Below are positions 7,434 to 17,706 of a stretch of DNA of 64,000 nt, piece by piece (positions within the stretch are counted from its first letter, which is position 1; the number at the start of each line of letters is the position of its first letter). Under the pieces are notes generated by a model. The model had not been told where the DNA came from. It searched no databases and saw only the letters and a program-made list of their open reading frames with translations. The stretch spans positions 62,001 through 126,000 of the forward strand of contig JACPQY010000011.1 in assembly GCA_016190245.1 (NCBI GenBank), in the 5' to 3' direction. Source of the stretch: Nitrospirota bacterium. Lineage in GTDB: Bacteria; JACPQY01. The position numbers and the translations under genes were made by a program.

Positions 7434-10087
7434 GCCTTCTCGACGATGGAAGAGAAGGCCTCGAGACCTCTGGTCAGATGCTCCGGCTTCCCGACCCCTT
7501 GCGCGAAGTCGTCCCTCCCCCCGCCCTTCCCTTCCACAACTTTGCAGACTTCTGCCAGCAAGCGCCGTGCAGAGAACATCCCCTGAAGATCGGGCGTCAG
7601 GGCCACTACGAGGTGCCCGCGGTCGGCCTGTCGCGTGGCGAGCAGGACGAGACCGGAACCGAGCCGCGTGCGGATCTTGTCCGAGAGGGCCCGGAGCTGG
7701 TCTGGCGTCTTCCCCTCCGCCGCAAACGCGACCACCTTCACGCTGCCGACCTCCTTTGCCGAGCCGATCGCCCGTTCCACGTCCGCATCGAGCGCGTGAG
7801 CGCGCAGGGATTCCAACTCCGACCGCAGGCGGCGGTTTTCTTCCACCAACTCGTCAATGCGCCGCGGGACCAGCGTCGTATCCTGAACATTCAAGGCCCC
7901 GGCGCTCTTCTCCAGAGCCTCCGTCAGGCGTTCCAACTCGCGCAGCACACCCTCTCCCGTCACCGCCTGAACCCTGCGGACGCCGGCCCCCACGCCTCCG
8001 GACTGCACGAACTTGAAAAGACCAATCTCGGATGTAGCTCGGACGTGCGTGCCGCCGCACAACTCGATGCTGAAATCCCCCATCTTCGTCACCCTCACGA
8101 CGTCGCCGTACTTATCACCAAAGAACATGAGGGCGCCCATCTTCTTTGCCTCGTCCATGGAAGCGCTCATGCACTCCACTGCCAGGTTCGCCCGGATCAC
8201 CGCCTGGACGCGGTCCTCGATGTGCTTCAACTCGGCCGGGGTGAGGGCCGCAAAGTGGGTGAAGTCGAATCGCAGGCGGGCGGGCTCCACAAGAGAGCCG
8301 TACTGGCGCACGTGCCGGCCCAGGGTTTCCCTCAATGCGGCGTGCATGAGGTGCGTGGCACTGTGGTTGAGCATCGTCGCGTGGCGCCGGACGGAATCCA
8401 CCACGAGATCAACCTCCGCACCCGGACGGATCTCACCCCGGGTGATCTTCACACGATGGACAATGAATCGCTCCTCGCCGGCCCCCACCGGATGCGTATC
8501 CACCACGTCGCCCTCGGCGTCGGCGGATTTCAGACGGCCGCGATCCCCGACCTGACCGCCGCCCATCGGATAGAATGGGGTGCTGTCGGTCACCACCTCC
8601 ACCGTGTCGCCCGCCTTGGCCTGCCGCGCGTCGCGACCCTTGCTCAGGAGGGCGGTGATTCGGGCCGGGTGTTCGAGACGGTCGTAGCCGACGAAGTTGG
8701 TTCGCAGTTCTCCCGCGCGGAGCAGCAGCTCGGGGGCCACACCGCCGGCGTCTCGCGCTTTCCAGGCGCTCTTCCCCATTTCCCGCTGCCGCTCCATCGA
8801 GGACTGGAAGCTCTCTTCATCCAGATGGAGGTTTTCCTCGTCCAGGATCGTCTTCGTCATGTCGAGCGGGAAACCAAAGGTATCGTAGAGGCGGAAGGCC
8901 ACGTCGCCGGGCAGCGTTGTCTTTCCCTCGGCCTTGAGGGCTTCAATCTCGACGGCCACGAGTTGGAGTCCCTGGTCCAGCGTCTCCATGAAACGCTCTT
9001 CCTCGCTCTTGATGACACTCGCGATGAGCGCCGCCTGCGGTGCCACCTCGGGGAACGCCCCTTTCATCAGGTCCACGACGCGGCCGGAAAGTTCGAACAG
9101 GTACGGCTCGTGGATGCCGAGTTTCTTGGCGTGGCGGATCGCGCGGCGCATGAGGCGGCGGAGCACGTACCCCCGCCCCTCATTGGTGGGCACCACGCCG
9201 TCTGCAACGAGAAAAGTCATCGCGCGGATGTGGTCCGCCAGGACGCGGAACGACACATCCATTTTCCCGTCGGCCCCGTAGTCGAGACCCGTGCGGCGGG
9301 CGACATCGGACAGGAGGGGGGTGAAGAGATCCGTGTCGTAGTTCGAACGCTTCTCCTGAAGGATGGCGACGAGGCGCTCGAGGCCCATGCCCGTGTCCAC
9401 GTGCTTGGCCGGGAGTTCGGTCAGCTTCCCGTCCGCCGCCCGATTGAACTGAATGAAGACCAGATTCCAAAGCTCGATGAACCGGCCGCACCCGCAGTTG
9501 GGCCCGCACGAGGGTTTGCCGCACCCCGTCTCCGCGCCCCTGTCGTAGTGGATCTCCGAGCACGGGCCGCACGGACCGGTCTCCCCCATCTCCCAGAAAT
9601 TGTCCTTCTCGCCGAAAGGCAGGACACGGCTCACGGGGACGCCCGTGACTTTCGGCCACAGCCCCGCGGCCTCCGCATCGTCCCTATACACCGAGGCCCA
9701 GAGACGATCTTTTTCGAGCCCGTACACGCGCGTGAGGAGATCCCAGCCCCACGCGATCGCCTCTTTCTTGTAGTAATCGCCGAACGACCAGTTGCCGAGC
9801 ATCTCGAAAAAGGTGTGGTGGTACGTATCCTTCCCGACGTCCTCGAGGTCGTTGTGCTTCCCGCTCACGCGCAGGCAGCGCTGGGAGTTGGCCGCGCGCC
9901 GGTAGGGCCGAGTCTCGACCCCTTGGAAGACGCCCTTGAATTGCACCATCCCCGAGTTGGTGAACAGGAGCGTGGGGTCGCCCGCGGGGATGAGAGGGAT
10001 GCTGTGCGCGTACGCGTGCCCCTGCGTCTGCGTGAAGTAGTCGATGAACGATCCACGGATTTCGGCGGAAGAGCGCGAAGTGGTCAT
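7430..10087 (-). CDS. alaS: alanine--tRNA ligase
   Basis: An 885-residue full-length AlaRS. The class II core begins EIRGSFIDYFTQTQGHAY and includes TLLFTNSGMVQFKGVF, RVSGKHNDLEDVG and HHTFFEMLGNWSFGDYYKKEA. The editing domain carries the paired zinc motifs HSATH and CGGTH, and a C-terminal C-Ala domain follows. It also has a Cys/Gly-rich segment (GCGKPSCGPNCGCGRF) seen in many bacterial AlaRS. AGGAAG ahead of the ATG is a plausible Shine-Dalgarno. The large opposite-strand ORF 7385-10360 is its shadow. It forms a leftward series with recA, pilT and ygfZ. Confidence 0.98.
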   Translation of the reverse strand: MTTSRSSAEIRGSFIDYFTQTQGHAYAHSIPLIPAGDPTLLFTNSGMVQFKGVFQGVETRPYRRAANSQRCLRVSGKHNDLEDVGKDTYHHTFFEMLGNWSFGDYYKKEAIAWGWDLLTRVYGLEKDRLWASVYRDDAEAAGLWPKVTGVPVSRVLPFGEKDNFWEMGETGPCGPCSEIHYDRGAETGCGKPSCGPNCGCGRFIELWNLVFIQFNRAADGKLTELPAKHVDTGMGLERLVAILQEKRSNYDTDLFTPLLSDVARRTGLDYGADGKMDVSFRVLADHIRAMTFLVADGVVPTNEGRGYVLRRLMRRAIRHAKKLGIHEPYLFELSGRVVDLMKGAFPEVAPQAALIASVIKSEEERFMETLDQGLQLVAVEIEALKAEGKTTLPGDVAFRLYDTFGFPLDMTKTILDEENLHLDEESFQSSMERQREMGKSAWKARDAGGVAPELLLRAGELRTNFVGYDRLEHPARITALLSKGRDARQAKAGDTVEVVTDSTPFYPMGGGQVGDRGRLKSADAEGDVVDTHPVGAGEERFIVHRVKITRGEIRPGAEVDLVVDSVRRHATMLNHSATHLMHAALRETLGRHVRQYGSLVEPARLRFDFTHFAALTPAELKHIEDRVQAVIRANLAVECMSASMDEAKKMGALMFFGDKYGDVVRVTKMGDFSIELCGGTHVRATSEIGLFKFVQSGGVGAGVRRVQAVTGEGVLRELERLTEALEKSAGALNVQDTTLVPRRIDELVEENRRLRSELESLRAHALDADVERAIGSAKEVGSVKVVAFAAEGKTPDQLRALSDKIRTRLGSGLVLLATRQADRGHLVVALTPDLQGMFSARRLLAEVCKVVEGKGGGRDDFAQGVGKPEHLTRGLEAFSSIVEKA

Positions 10088-10155
10088 TTCGGGCTTCCTG
10101 TGGAGAGTACTCGGTTCGGCGCGATCATCGGGGGGTGGACCTTCTCGGGCAAGCG

Positions 10156-11301
10156 CTACAGATCGATCGAGACTTCCGGGTCACCCTTCCCCGACTGTTC
10201 GAAATCCTTCCACACCTGCTCTTCGCCCACGCCGCCCACGCCCTTGACGCGCAACGCGAAGTCATCGGGGTTCGTGCAGTTCCGGAGCGCCTCCTCATAC
10301 GAGATGACCTGCTTGGAGTACATCTCCATGATCGCCTGGTCGAAGGTCTGCATGCCGTAGGAGGAGTGGCCCTTTGCCACGAACTGGGGGATCTCCTTCG
10401 TACGATCCTGATTCATGACGCATTCGCGGATCGCCGAGTTGACGACCAGCACCTCGACGGCGGCGACCCGACCCTTCCCATCCGCGCGCGGGAGTAGCCG
10501 CTGCGAGATCACACCCCTGAGCACGGCGGAAAGCTGGAATCGAACCTGCTGGTGCTGGTGGAGGGGAAAGAAAGAGATGATGCGGTTCACCGTCTCGGCG
10601 GCATCGAGCGTGTGGACGGTGGAAAGGACGAGGTGACCCGTCTCCGCCGCCTGGAGTCCCACCTCCACGGTCTCCGTGTCCCGCATCTCACCCACCATGA
10701 TGACGTCCGGATCCTGCCTCAGGGCACTGCGGAGCCCGGCGGCAAACGAGGAGGTGTCCTGTCCCACCTCGCGCTGCGTTACGATGCTCTTCTTGTCCTT
10801 AAGCAGGAACTCGATGGGATCCTCGATGGTGATGACGTGGCTCGTCCGGCGGGAGTTGATGCGCTCCAGCATGGCGGCGAGGGTGGTGGACTTGCCGCTC
10901 CCGGTGGTGCCCGTGACGAGGATGAGGCCACGTTGGGCATCGGCGAGTTTCTCGACGACCTTGGGCAAACCGAGAGCGTCGATGCTGCCCACGCCGTATG
11001 GCACTACGCGCAGCGCCATTTCGATGGTGCCGCGCTGGTGGAAGATGTTGCCCCGGAATCGGCCGAGACCGGCTACGCTGATGGCAAGGTCCACCTCGTG
11101 GAGCCGTTCGAGCTTGATCTTCTGCTCGTCGGTCATCAGCTCGTACGCGCAACGCGTGAGCTCTTCCTGACTCATCACCTTGCCGTTCTTGATCGGGACG
11201 AGGCGGCCGTTGATGCGCAGGATCGGGATGCCTCCGACCTTGAAGTGGACGTCGGACGCGCCGACCTGGAGGGCGAAACGGAGATACGGCTCGAGGGTCA
11301 T
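10156..11301 (-). CDS. pilT: type IV pilus retraction ATPase PilT
   Basis: A 381-residue secretion ATPase of the PilT type that depolymerises type IV pili for twitching motility. Walker A GTTGSGKST is at 131-139, the Asp box TIEDPIEF at 158-165, Walker B DPDVIMVGEMRD at 197-208, and the His box GHLVLSTVHT at 222-231. The arm LPRADGKGRVAAVEVLV and the short N-terminal domain distinguish PilT from PilB. Length is normal (about 345-380). The C-terminus carries a short acidic/Gly extension. It lies 42 bp downstream of recA; no other pil genes are in the window. Confidence 0.96.
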   Translation of the reverse strand: MTLEPYLRFALQVGASDVHFKVGGIPILRINGRLVPIKNGKVMSQEELTRCAYELMTDEQKIKLERLHEVDLAISVAGLGRFRGNIFHQRGTIEMALRVVPYGVGSIDALGLPKVVEKLADAQRGLILVTGTTGSGKSTTLAAMLERINSRRTSHVITIEDPIEFLLKDKKSIVTQREVGQDTSSFAAGLRSALRQDPDVIMVGEMRDTETVEVGLQAAETGHLVLSTVHTLDAAETVNRIISFFPLHQHQQVRFQLSAVLRGVISQRLLPRADGKGRVAAVEVLVVNSAIRECVMNQDRTKEIPQFVAKGHSSYGMQTFDQAIMEMYSKQVISYEEALRNCTNPDDFALRVKGVGGVGEEQVWKDFEQSGKGDPEVSIDL

Positions 11302-11343
11302 GGAGCTGGGTCGGCCGGCACCCGCCGTGACGGGCGCAGCCGC

Positions 11344-12489
11344 CTATCGGGGCTTCGCGTGGGCGGCCTCCTTGTCTGTTCGCACGGTGGGCGGCACCGG
11401 TGCCTTCACCGCATGTCCATCTTTCCCGCCGTCCTTTGAAGCAGCCAGCGCGGCGGCCTCGGCAACGGAGGGCGCCTCGGCAGGCGCAGGCCGCTTGATC
11501 CCGGCCGCGGCCAGGACCTTCTTCTCGATCTCGCGCGTAATTTCCGGATGCTCCATGAGGAACATCCTGGCGTTCTCCCGGCCCTGTCCGAGCCGCTCCT
11601 TGCCGAACGTGTACCACGTCCCCGTCTTCTCGAGGACCTTATGTGTCACGCCCAAATCCAGCAGGTCGGCCTCGCGCGAGATGCCCTGGCCATAGAGCAG
11701 GTCGAACTCGGCCTCGCGGAAGGGCGGCGCCACCTTGTTCTTCACCACGCGCACCCGCACGCGGTTACCCACCACCTGCTCGCCCTCCTTGAGCGACTGC
11801 ACGCGGCGGATGTCCATCCGGATCGAGGCGTAGAACTTGAGCGCGTTGCCGCCCGTTGTGGTCTCTGGGTTGCCGAAGAGGACGCCGATCTTCATCCGGA
11901 TCTGGTTGATGAAAACGATGATCGAGTTGGAGCGGGAGATGGTGGCCGTGAGCTTGCGTAGCGCCTGGGACATGAGCCGCGCCTGCACGCCCATCTGGGG
12001 GTCCCCCATGTCGCCCTCGAGCTCGCTCTTGGGCACGAGCGCCGCCACGGAATCAATTACGACCACGTCCACCGCCCCGCTGCGGATCAGCGTGTCCGCG
12101 ATCTCGAGCGCCTGCTCGCCGTTGTCGGGCTGGGAGAGGAGGAGATCGTCCGTCTGCACGCCCAACTTCTTCGCGTAGCCGACATCCAGCGCATGCTCGG
12201 CATCAATGAAGGCCGCGGTCCCTCCTTCGCGCTGCGCCTCGGCAATCGCGTGGAGGGCGAGGGTCGTCTTGCCGCCGGACTCGGGACCGTACACTTCGAT
12301 CACGCGGCCGCGGGGGTAGCCCCCCACGCCCAACGCGATGTCCAGTCCGATCGCCCCGGAAGGGATGACCTGGATGTCGCGGGCCAGCGCATCCGTGCCG
12401 AGTTTCATCACGGCGCCTTTTCCGAAATTCTTCTCGATCTGGGACAACGCGAGGTCGAGTGCCCGCTTTCGTTCCTGCTTGTCGATCAT
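11344..12489 (-). CDS. recA: recombinase RecA
   Basis: A 381-residue RecA. The track's 571-aa version extends too far upstream; ATG 12489 ([11 protein letters not shown]) is the family start and has a strong Shine-Dalgarno (AAGGGGGAG). Walker [10 protein letters not shown] is at 68-76, IDSVAALVP and the loop L2 segment [21 protein letters not shown] are canonical, and the protein ends in an Ala/Lys-rich disordered tail about 30 residues longer than in E. coli. It performs strand exchange and activates LexA-type repressors. It is followed by pilT. Confidence 0.98.
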   Translation of the reverse strand: MIDKQERKRALDLALSQIEKNFGKGAVMKLGTDALARDIQVIPSGAIGLDIALGVGGYPRGRVIEVYGPESGGKTTLALHAIAEAQREGGTAAFIDAEHALDVGYAKKLGVQTDDLLLSQPDNGEQALEIADTLIRSGAVDVVVIDSVAALVPKSELEGDMGDPQMGVQARLMSQALRKLTATISRSNSIIVFINQIRMKIGVLFGNPETTTGGNALKFYASIRMDIRRVQSLKEGEQVVGNRVRVRVVKNKVAPPFREAEFDLLYGQGISREADLLDLGVTHKVLEKTGTWYTFGKERLGQGRENARMFLMEHPEITREIEKKVLAAAGIKRPAPAEAPSVAEAAALAASKDGGKDGHAVKAPVPPTVRTDKEAAHAKPR

Positions 12490-12523
12490 GACTCCCCCTT
12501 TCGCCCGCCACGATGCACCGCAA

Positions 12524-12552
12524 AGCCTAGCACGTTCCCGCGGGGCTGACCA
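12524..12552 (-). promoter_or_regulatory. candidate recA promoter (extended -10)
   Basis: Minus strand TGGTCA (12552-12547), 17-bp spacer, and TGC-TAGGCT with the -10 at 12529-12524, giving a leader of about 30 nt that contains the strong recA Shine-Dalgarno. The boxes are weak matches, helped by the TGn extension. I see no convincing LexA operator. Confidence 0.35.
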
Positions 12553-12615
12553 CTTGCACCGGGAGGGGAATCCAGTGGGGGCCATTTGATCGCAACTCGC
12601 CTTCGATCTACCATC

Positions 12616-13065
12616 ATGCCCGTGTCCCAGCCCGATACCGATGCCCCAGCCGAAATCCTCCGCGGCGCCAAGACGATTGCCGTGGTCGGCCTCTCGGCGG
12701 ATCCCGAGAAGGACAGCCAGGTGATCGCACGATACCTGCGCGACCAGGGCTACCGTGTGATCGGCGTCAGCCCCAACCCCAAGCTCAGGGCCGTCTGGCC
12801 CGACTCCGTCGCGCGCCTTTCCGAGATTCGCGAGCCCGTGGACATCGTCAATCTGTTCCTCCGGTCGGAGGCGGTGGCGCCGGTCGTGGATGAAGCGATC
12901 GCGGCGGGGGCGAAGGCGATCTGGATGCAGATCGGGGTCACCAACGAGGCAGCGGGGGCCAAGGCGGAGAAAGCCGGCCTCAAGGTGGTGATGAACACCT
13001 GCATCCGGACGGCCCATTCGCTGCACGTCCGATCGCGCGCGGGCCAGCCATCTTCCCACGTATGA
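12616..13065 (+). CDS. CoA-binding domain protein (YccU-like)
   Basis: A 149-residue single-domain protein with the Rossmann-type CoA-binding fold: [22 protein letters not shown], then [11 protein letters not shown] and a C-terminal NTCIRTAH. This matches the widespread YccU family (about 140 residues), which is structurally related to the succinyl-CoA ligase alpha N-domain but has no settled function. ATG 12616 is chosen over the upstream TTG because it gives the usual family start. Its stop overlaps the next gene by 4 bp (ATGA), so the two are a coupled pair. Confidence 0.88.
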   Translation: MPVSQPDTDAPAEILRGAKTIAVVGLSADPEKDSQVIARYLRDQGYRVIGVSPNPKLRAVWPDSVARLSEIREPVDIVNLFLRSEAVAPVVDEAIAAGAKAIWMQIGVTNEAAGAKAEKAGLKVVMNTCIRTAHSLHVRSRAGQPSSHV

Positions 13066-13769
13066 GCACCCTGCCCTCCCACTCCGAGGACCTCGCCCCT
13101 TTCCTCACCCCGGGCGAGTTCGTGGACTGCGGCCACCCCGACGTGATCGCGTTCGCACGGGACGCGGCGGCCTCTGCACCCTCCGACCGGGAGAAAGCCA
13201 TCCGTCTCTTCAACGCGGTACGCGACGGCATCCGCTACGACCCCTACTCCTTCGAGGCGAATACGGAGATCTTCAAGGCGAGTACCACCCTTCGCCGCGG
13301 CGTGGGATATTGCATTCCCAAGGCGGTGCTGCTCGCTGCATCGGCGAGGGTCCTCGGCATCCCGGCACGCCTCGCGTTTGCCGACGTCCGCAACCACCTG
13401 ACCACCCCTCGACTGCGCGAGCGGATGGGCACGGATATCTTCTACTATCACGGCTTCAGCGAGCTGTACCTCGGCGAGCGGTGGATCCGTGCCACACCCA
13501 CGTTCAATCTCTCCCTCTGCGAGAAGTTCGGTGTGAAGCCGCTCGATTTCGACGGCGAGCACGACGCCCTCTTTCATCCGTTCGACAAGGAGGGCCGTCG
13601 CCACATGGAGTACCTTCGCTATCACGGCAGTTTTGCCGACCTGCCCCTGCCCATGCTCGTGGAGGGCTTTCTGCGCAACTATCCCAACTTTGCGGAACGC
13701 CTTCAGGAGACCGGGAAACAGGAGGGCGACTTCGAGAAGGAAGCCGCGACGACCTCCGACCTCGCCTGA
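13062..13769 (+). CDS. transglutaminase-like superfamily protein
   Basis: A 235-residue cytoplasmic protein with a transglutaminase core. Cys84 lies in [16 protein letters not shown] and His130 in [14 protein letters not shown]. In the canonical Cys-His-Asp triad the Asp sits about 15 residues after the His in a 'W...DPT' motif; here that site reads WIRATPTFN. The third residue is therefore absent or replaced, which is usual for one non-canonical subfamily. It may be a peptidase-like or amide-hydrolysing enzyme. Start coupled to the CoA-binding gene. Confidence 0.85.
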   Translation: MSTLPSHSEDLAPFLTPGEFVDCGHPDVIAFARDAAASAPSDREKAIRLFNAVRDGIRYDPYSFEANTEIFKASTTLRRGVGYCIPKAVLLAASARVLGIPARLAFADVRNHLTTPRLRERMGTDIFYYHGFSELYLGERWIRATPTFNLSLCEKFGVKPLDFDGEHDALFHPFDKEGRRHMEYLRYHGSFADLPLPMLVEGFLRNYPNFAERLQETGKQEGDFEKEAATTSDLA

Positions 13770-13839
13770 GCCGAGTGGCTCGCGTCAACCGCCCCACCGC
13801 CCAGCACCGACCGACGATCAGTCAGCGTTCATCCCGGGA

Positions 13840-15813
13840 TCAATCCCGCGCTCGACGCAGCGTGGGGGGTGGAAGGAAGATCTCACCGCAGGGTGGAGTC
13901 TCCCCTCCGTACAGGGTCCACACTTGATCGTCCTGGGTCGCCCCCAGGTCGGGGCCCATCTGGAGGAAGAGCAGCCATGGGCATTCGAGGTAGTAGACCT
14001 CGAGTCCACCGCTTGCGTCGTCAACGATTCTGCCGGCCACATGGCCGACGATCTCCCATTCCGGCGGCGCAGGGAAAAGCGCGGGCGACATCGCAAACAG
14101 TGTCGGGGTCAGGGAAACCCCCTCGTGGGTGCCGAATCCAATCCCATCGTAGAGCAGATGGACATCATCTTGGGTGTCAAAAACCGTCCCTCGATTCCTG
14201 AAAAGTTCCAGTGGCGATCCGTGGAGGAGGGCATCTTCGTTCGAGAGAAAGATAGGGTCCCGGGTGTTCATCAGTTCCTTGTCCAGAACCAGGCGATCGT
14301 CCGATTTGTCTGCCGGATCCTTGCCGTAGTCCAGAAGATAGGTTCCCAAGTTGGAGTTGATCCAGATCCGATTCTGAGGATCGGCCGCGATGCCGAAGAG
14401 CTGATCCGTCCAAAGGCCTTCATCCTGGGTGAAGTTCGCAACCCAACGCACCTCGTTCGACGCCGGATCGAGTTGGAAAACACTCACGCCATCCACCCCG
14501 CGGTCCAGGTTGGGCTCCAGGTCGTACGTGGACGCCCACAAATAGCCCTTGCCGTCCACGGCAAGACCGGAGACGTTCTCATCAATGAGACCTTCCACAG
14601 GGACAGGATCTGTAGAGAGGTCCAGATCGAATGCGAGGAGTCCCGCCCCGACGCCGGAGACCACGACTTTCTTGCCTTTCCATTCGACGATCGGGAACCC
14701 GTAGAACGCCTCTCCGACCCGGCTCAGGCTTTCCGACTTGATCCGCTGCGTGTAGTCGAACTTCCGGAGGACCGTGCCTTCAGCGTCGATGACGGTCAGG
14801 AGTGGGCCCGCATAGTCCAATGAAACGTAGTTCTGGCCGAACCAGATCCGCCCCCTGCTGTCTCGAAACGGCTTGCCGGTTTGGTTCATGAGAACCTCAG
14901 AATCGTCGGGTTTCTCCCGAAGGACGAGAATCCGCTTCGCCGCGTCGTCGTCCGTCGTTCTGAGGTCCGCGCCCAGGTCGAGTCTGAGGAGCCCCTGAGT
15001 GTCGGTTCCGATCCAGAGGACGGATTCGGATTCGCGCTCGATCCACCGGGCATCGAGGTAGGGGGAGAAATAGAGGCGGAGCGGATCCAGCGGTCCTTTC
15101 TTGTCTCGCGCCGACATTTCCACCATGTGCATCTCGACAGAGAGCTTGCTCGTCTCGATCTCGAGCCTCACCGGAAGGACGGACTGGAATTCATCGTCGT
15201 CTCGGGAGGCGTTCTCCGGGGCCACCTGGGGCGGACCGAACACGAGATTGTACGGCCCGGTCGCAATAGTCGAGGTGTACGCAGAATCGAGGAACGAGGT
15301 TCGATCCACGGTGTAGGTGGTCCCGTCCAGGGTGAACGTGAGATCGAGAATCGCATCGGAACCCACCTTGTATTGGTTCTCGAACTTCACCGTGTCCAGG
15401 AGCGGCAGTGGAAGATAGCCGGCGTGCACAAGGTCCACTTCCTTCCAGGGATCCCGCAGATCCTCCCTCCAAGGGGTCCTCAGGTTGTAGGCCAGGTATC
15501 GGTCCAGGATCCATTCATTTCCGGCGATCGCGCAGACCACATCGTCGGCAAGCGAAGACGTGTCGGGGCAGATGGATCGCGGGACGAGGGGCGCGGCCGC
15601 CGGGAGGTCCAGGAGCGCGTCGGCCGAGTGGATCTCTACCGTCGCGGCCTCGATTTCGAGATCGGGTGCGGGTCCGTCACCGCAACCGGAGACGGCCAAG
15701 GAAGCCGCGAGGGCCAGGGCGCGGGTCAATCCGGCCACGGACGGCCTCGGCCGCACTCCCCGGGCCGCGTCATACTCGCCGCCCCTCTCGTAGACCGACC
15801 GTGTTTTGTCCAT
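13840..15813 (-). CDS. beta-propeller-like lipoprotein of unknown function
   Basis: A 657-residue predicted lipoprotein. After a basic N-terminus and hydrophobic stretch, the lipobox VSGC places the lipidated cysteine at residue 44. The rest has blade-like repeats with a W-[IFA] signature: WIGTDTQGLLRLDLG, RIWFGQNYVSLDYAG, YLWASTYDLE and RIWINSNLGTYLLDYG. These resemble the 'two-component regulator propeller' repeats used as sensor or scaffold domains. A five-bladed or larger propeller is plausible. It is second in a probable leftward operon, 34 bp after another lipoprotein. Function and ligand unknown. Confidence 0.7.
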   Translation of the reverse strand: MDKTRSVYERGGEYDAARGVRPRPSVAGLTRALALAASLAVSGCGDGPAPDLEIEAATVEIHSADALLDLPAAAPLVPRSICPDTSSLADDVVCAIAGNEWILDRYLAYNLRTPWREDLRDPWKEVDLVHAGYLPLPLLDTVKFENQYKVGSDAILDLTFTLDGTTYTVDRTSFLDSAYTSTIATGPYNLVFGPPQVAPENASRDDDEFQSVLPVRLEIETSKLSVEMHMVEMSARDKKGPLDPLRLYFSPYLDARWIERESESVLWIGTDTQGLLRLDLGADLRTTDDDAAKRILVLREKPDDSEVLMNQTGKPFRDSRGRIWFGQNYVSLDYAGPLLTVIDAEGTVLRKFDYTQRIKSESLSRVGEAFYGFPIVEWKGKKVVVSGVGAGLLAFDLDLSTDPVPVEGLIDENVSGLAVDGKGYLWASTYDLEPNLDRGVDGVSVFQLDPASNEVRWVANFTQDEGLWTDQLFGIAADPQNRIWINSNLGTYLLDYGKDPADKSDDRLVLDKELMNTRDPIFLSNEDALLHGSPLELFRNRGTVFDTQDDVHLLYDGIGFGTHEGVSLTPTLFAMSPALFPAPPEWEIVGHVAGRIVDDASGGLEVYYLECPWLLFLQMGPDLGATQDDQVWTLYGGETPPCGEIFLPPPTLRRARD

Positions 15814-15847
15814 CGCCCTTTCCCCTCTGGCGGCTGCGCTCGGGACC

Positions 15848-17560
15848 CTACGGCCTGGGCAGCGAGGGAACCAGCGTCCCGACCAGCTCGTTCAGGTCCA
15901 CCGGATTTCCGCTCCCCTGAACGGCGATGAGCTTCTGCCGGATCCCGTCCAGCCCCGTACTCGGCGCGACCACCGAGCAGTACAGTTCCAGCGCGGCGGA
16001 GAGGTCTTCGCGCTCGGAGTCATAGAGGCTCTCGACGAAGCCGAGGAAACGATCCTCCTTCGCGCCGCTCAGCGTCCCGGCCATGCCGACCATGTAACCG
16101 GTCGGCACGAAGCACTCGTCGTGCCCCGACCATCTCTCGAATACGAGACCGAAGTGCAGGAGGGAAGGCTGAGTGTCCGGCTCCGCCGGTTTGCCCGCGC
16201 CCATGAAGCCGATCACGAACCGGTCGCGACCACTGTCGCAGGAACCGTCGCCCGAGGCGGCGCACCGGGCCTGCCGAGCGGTGGGCGCCACGAATCCGAT
16301 GTACGCCCCCACCATGGCGCTGCCGTAAACTTCCGGGTCCACCACCCAGTAGCCTCCCGTAAGCCCCGGTGAGAGGTCCGTCTCTTCGAGGTTGGCCCAC
16401 ACCCCACCCCACAGGCCCACATCGTGACTGTCGCCACTGGCCACGGGTGCCGTCAATGCATAGGCGATCCCCGTGTCGAGGCCGTCCTCTCTGAGATGGA
16501 AGCCGATCAGCGAGTATTGATCCACATCCTGACCCGCCAGGGTGGCGCCGTGGAGATACGGCTTCGTCCCGAGCAGGCTGTGGCCCACGTTCGCAAGCTC
16601 GATCCTCTCGACCGCCGTGCCGGCGAAGCGCATTTCGACGCCGATGCCCAAGAGAGTCGCTTTGCATCCGAGGACGACCGCGAAACCGTCGCGCTTGGCG
16701 AGAACCGACGTCGTCCAGGAGATCTTCGCGCCGTCGCCCGACAGGCGCAGATCGTCCGGGGTGCCGCCCGAGTCACGCTCGGCCGGGAGAGGGATGAACT
16801 GCTCGGCCCGGAAGGCGCAGGTTCGCTTGGGATCGCCCGTGATCGCCAACTCACCTGAATACTCCCGCGCCGTCTCCGGGAGCTCCGCCTCTTTCTGAGG
16901 CGGACCCCAATTCGCGAGGAAAAGATACGACGTGGTCAGCGATGGAAACTTCACACCGGCGACCGGGGGAATGGGCAACCTCACCTCTTTCGCGAACGTC
17001 AGCACGGACTCGCGTTCGGCATCCAACACCGAATGGACCGCCGCCGTCGCTTCCTGGAGGGTCGGATTCTCGGCCAACAGGGCGGCCAGGACGTCGGCCG
17101 GAGTGAGGGGCGTTGAGTCCTGAGATCCACTCGCCTCTTCGGTTGTTTCCGAGGTCTCGGATCCCGTCGTGATCTCATCAAGGCCCGGCTTCAGATCGGC
17201 TGGTACGTCGGGGCTCTCCACCACGGAGACGGAATCGGCCTGCACGTCCGCCGCTTCCGGTTCCCCGGTTGCGGGGTTCGATGAGTCCGCCTCTGCCTGA
17301 GCCGCGGGGTCGTCCACGGACGGTGCAGGCGCGACCTCGGCGCTGACCGTCTGAATTTGTACCGCCACGCCACCGGCCTCAGATCCTCGACCACCGATCA
17401 GACCGAGATTGAAAATTTCGTCCGCCGGTTCAGCCACGGCGGCCACCTGACCGGGCACGACCTCGGAAGTCGGGACCGATCCATCATCCTTCGAGCCTTG
17501 TGTGCCGCAAGCTGCGGCCAGCCAGATACCGAACATCGAGAAAGCCACTCTGGTTCTCAT
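15848..17560 (-). CDS. large lipoprotein of unknown function
   Basis: A 570-residue lipoprotein. The track start at 17578 is wrong: its first six codons are the Shine-Dalgarno AAAGGGGGAA, and ATG 17560 follows at normal spacing. The signal peptide MRTRVAFSMFGIWLAAAC has the lipobox with Cys18. Residues of about 20-155 are a low-complexity Glu/Ser/Pro/Ala linker. The C-terminal ~350 residues are folded-looking (LGIGVEMRFAG, GYMVGMAGTLSG), with cysteines in a CAASGDGSCDSGRD segment. No domain recognised. It sits upstream of the propeller lipoprotein, so the two may act together at the cell surface. Confidence 0.7.
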   Translation of the reverse strand: MRTRVAFSMFGIWLAAACGTQGSKDDGSVPTSEVVPGQVAAVAEPADEIFNLGLIGGRGSEAGGVAVQIQTVSAEVAPAPSVDDPAAQAEADSSNPATGEPEAADVQADSVSVVESPDVPADLKPGLDEITTGSETSETTEEASGSQDSTPLTPADVLAALLAENPTLQEATAAVHSVLDAERESVLTFAKEVRLPIPPVAGVKFPSLTTSYLFLANWGPPQKEAELPETAREYSGELAITGDPKRTCAFRAEQFIPLPAERDSGGTPDDLRLSGDGAKISWTTSVLAKRDGFAVVLGCKATLLGIGVEMRFAGTAVERIELANVGHSLLGTKPYLHGATLAGQDVDQYSLIGFHLREDGLDTGIAYALTAPVASGDSHDVGLWGGVWANLEETDLSPGLTGGYWVVDPEVYGSAMVGAYIGFVAPTARQARCAASGDGSCDSGRDRFVIGFMGAGKPAEPDTQPSLLHFGLVFERWSGHDECFVPTGYMVGMAGTLSGAKEDRFLGFVESLYDSEREDLSAALELYCSVVAPSTGLDGIRQKLIAVQGSGNPVDLNELVGTLVPSLPRP

Positions 17561-17706
17561 TGCAGTTCCCCCTTTCATCCACGCTCTCTAAGCGCAGGAA
17601 GCGTGCCAAGACGGCGCGTTCCGGCAGGACCACACAACGGCTTGGAACACATGAATGTCTCAGACGGGGCTCCCGTCAAGCGGCGAGCGGGATTCCTTCG
17701 CCGCCC

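Noticed and set aside
7385-10360. 991-aa plus-strand ORF, one of the longest in the track
   Set aside because: It lies antisense to alaS and pilT; composition is that of a GC-rich shadow frame and it has no domain. AlaS on the other strand is unmistakable.
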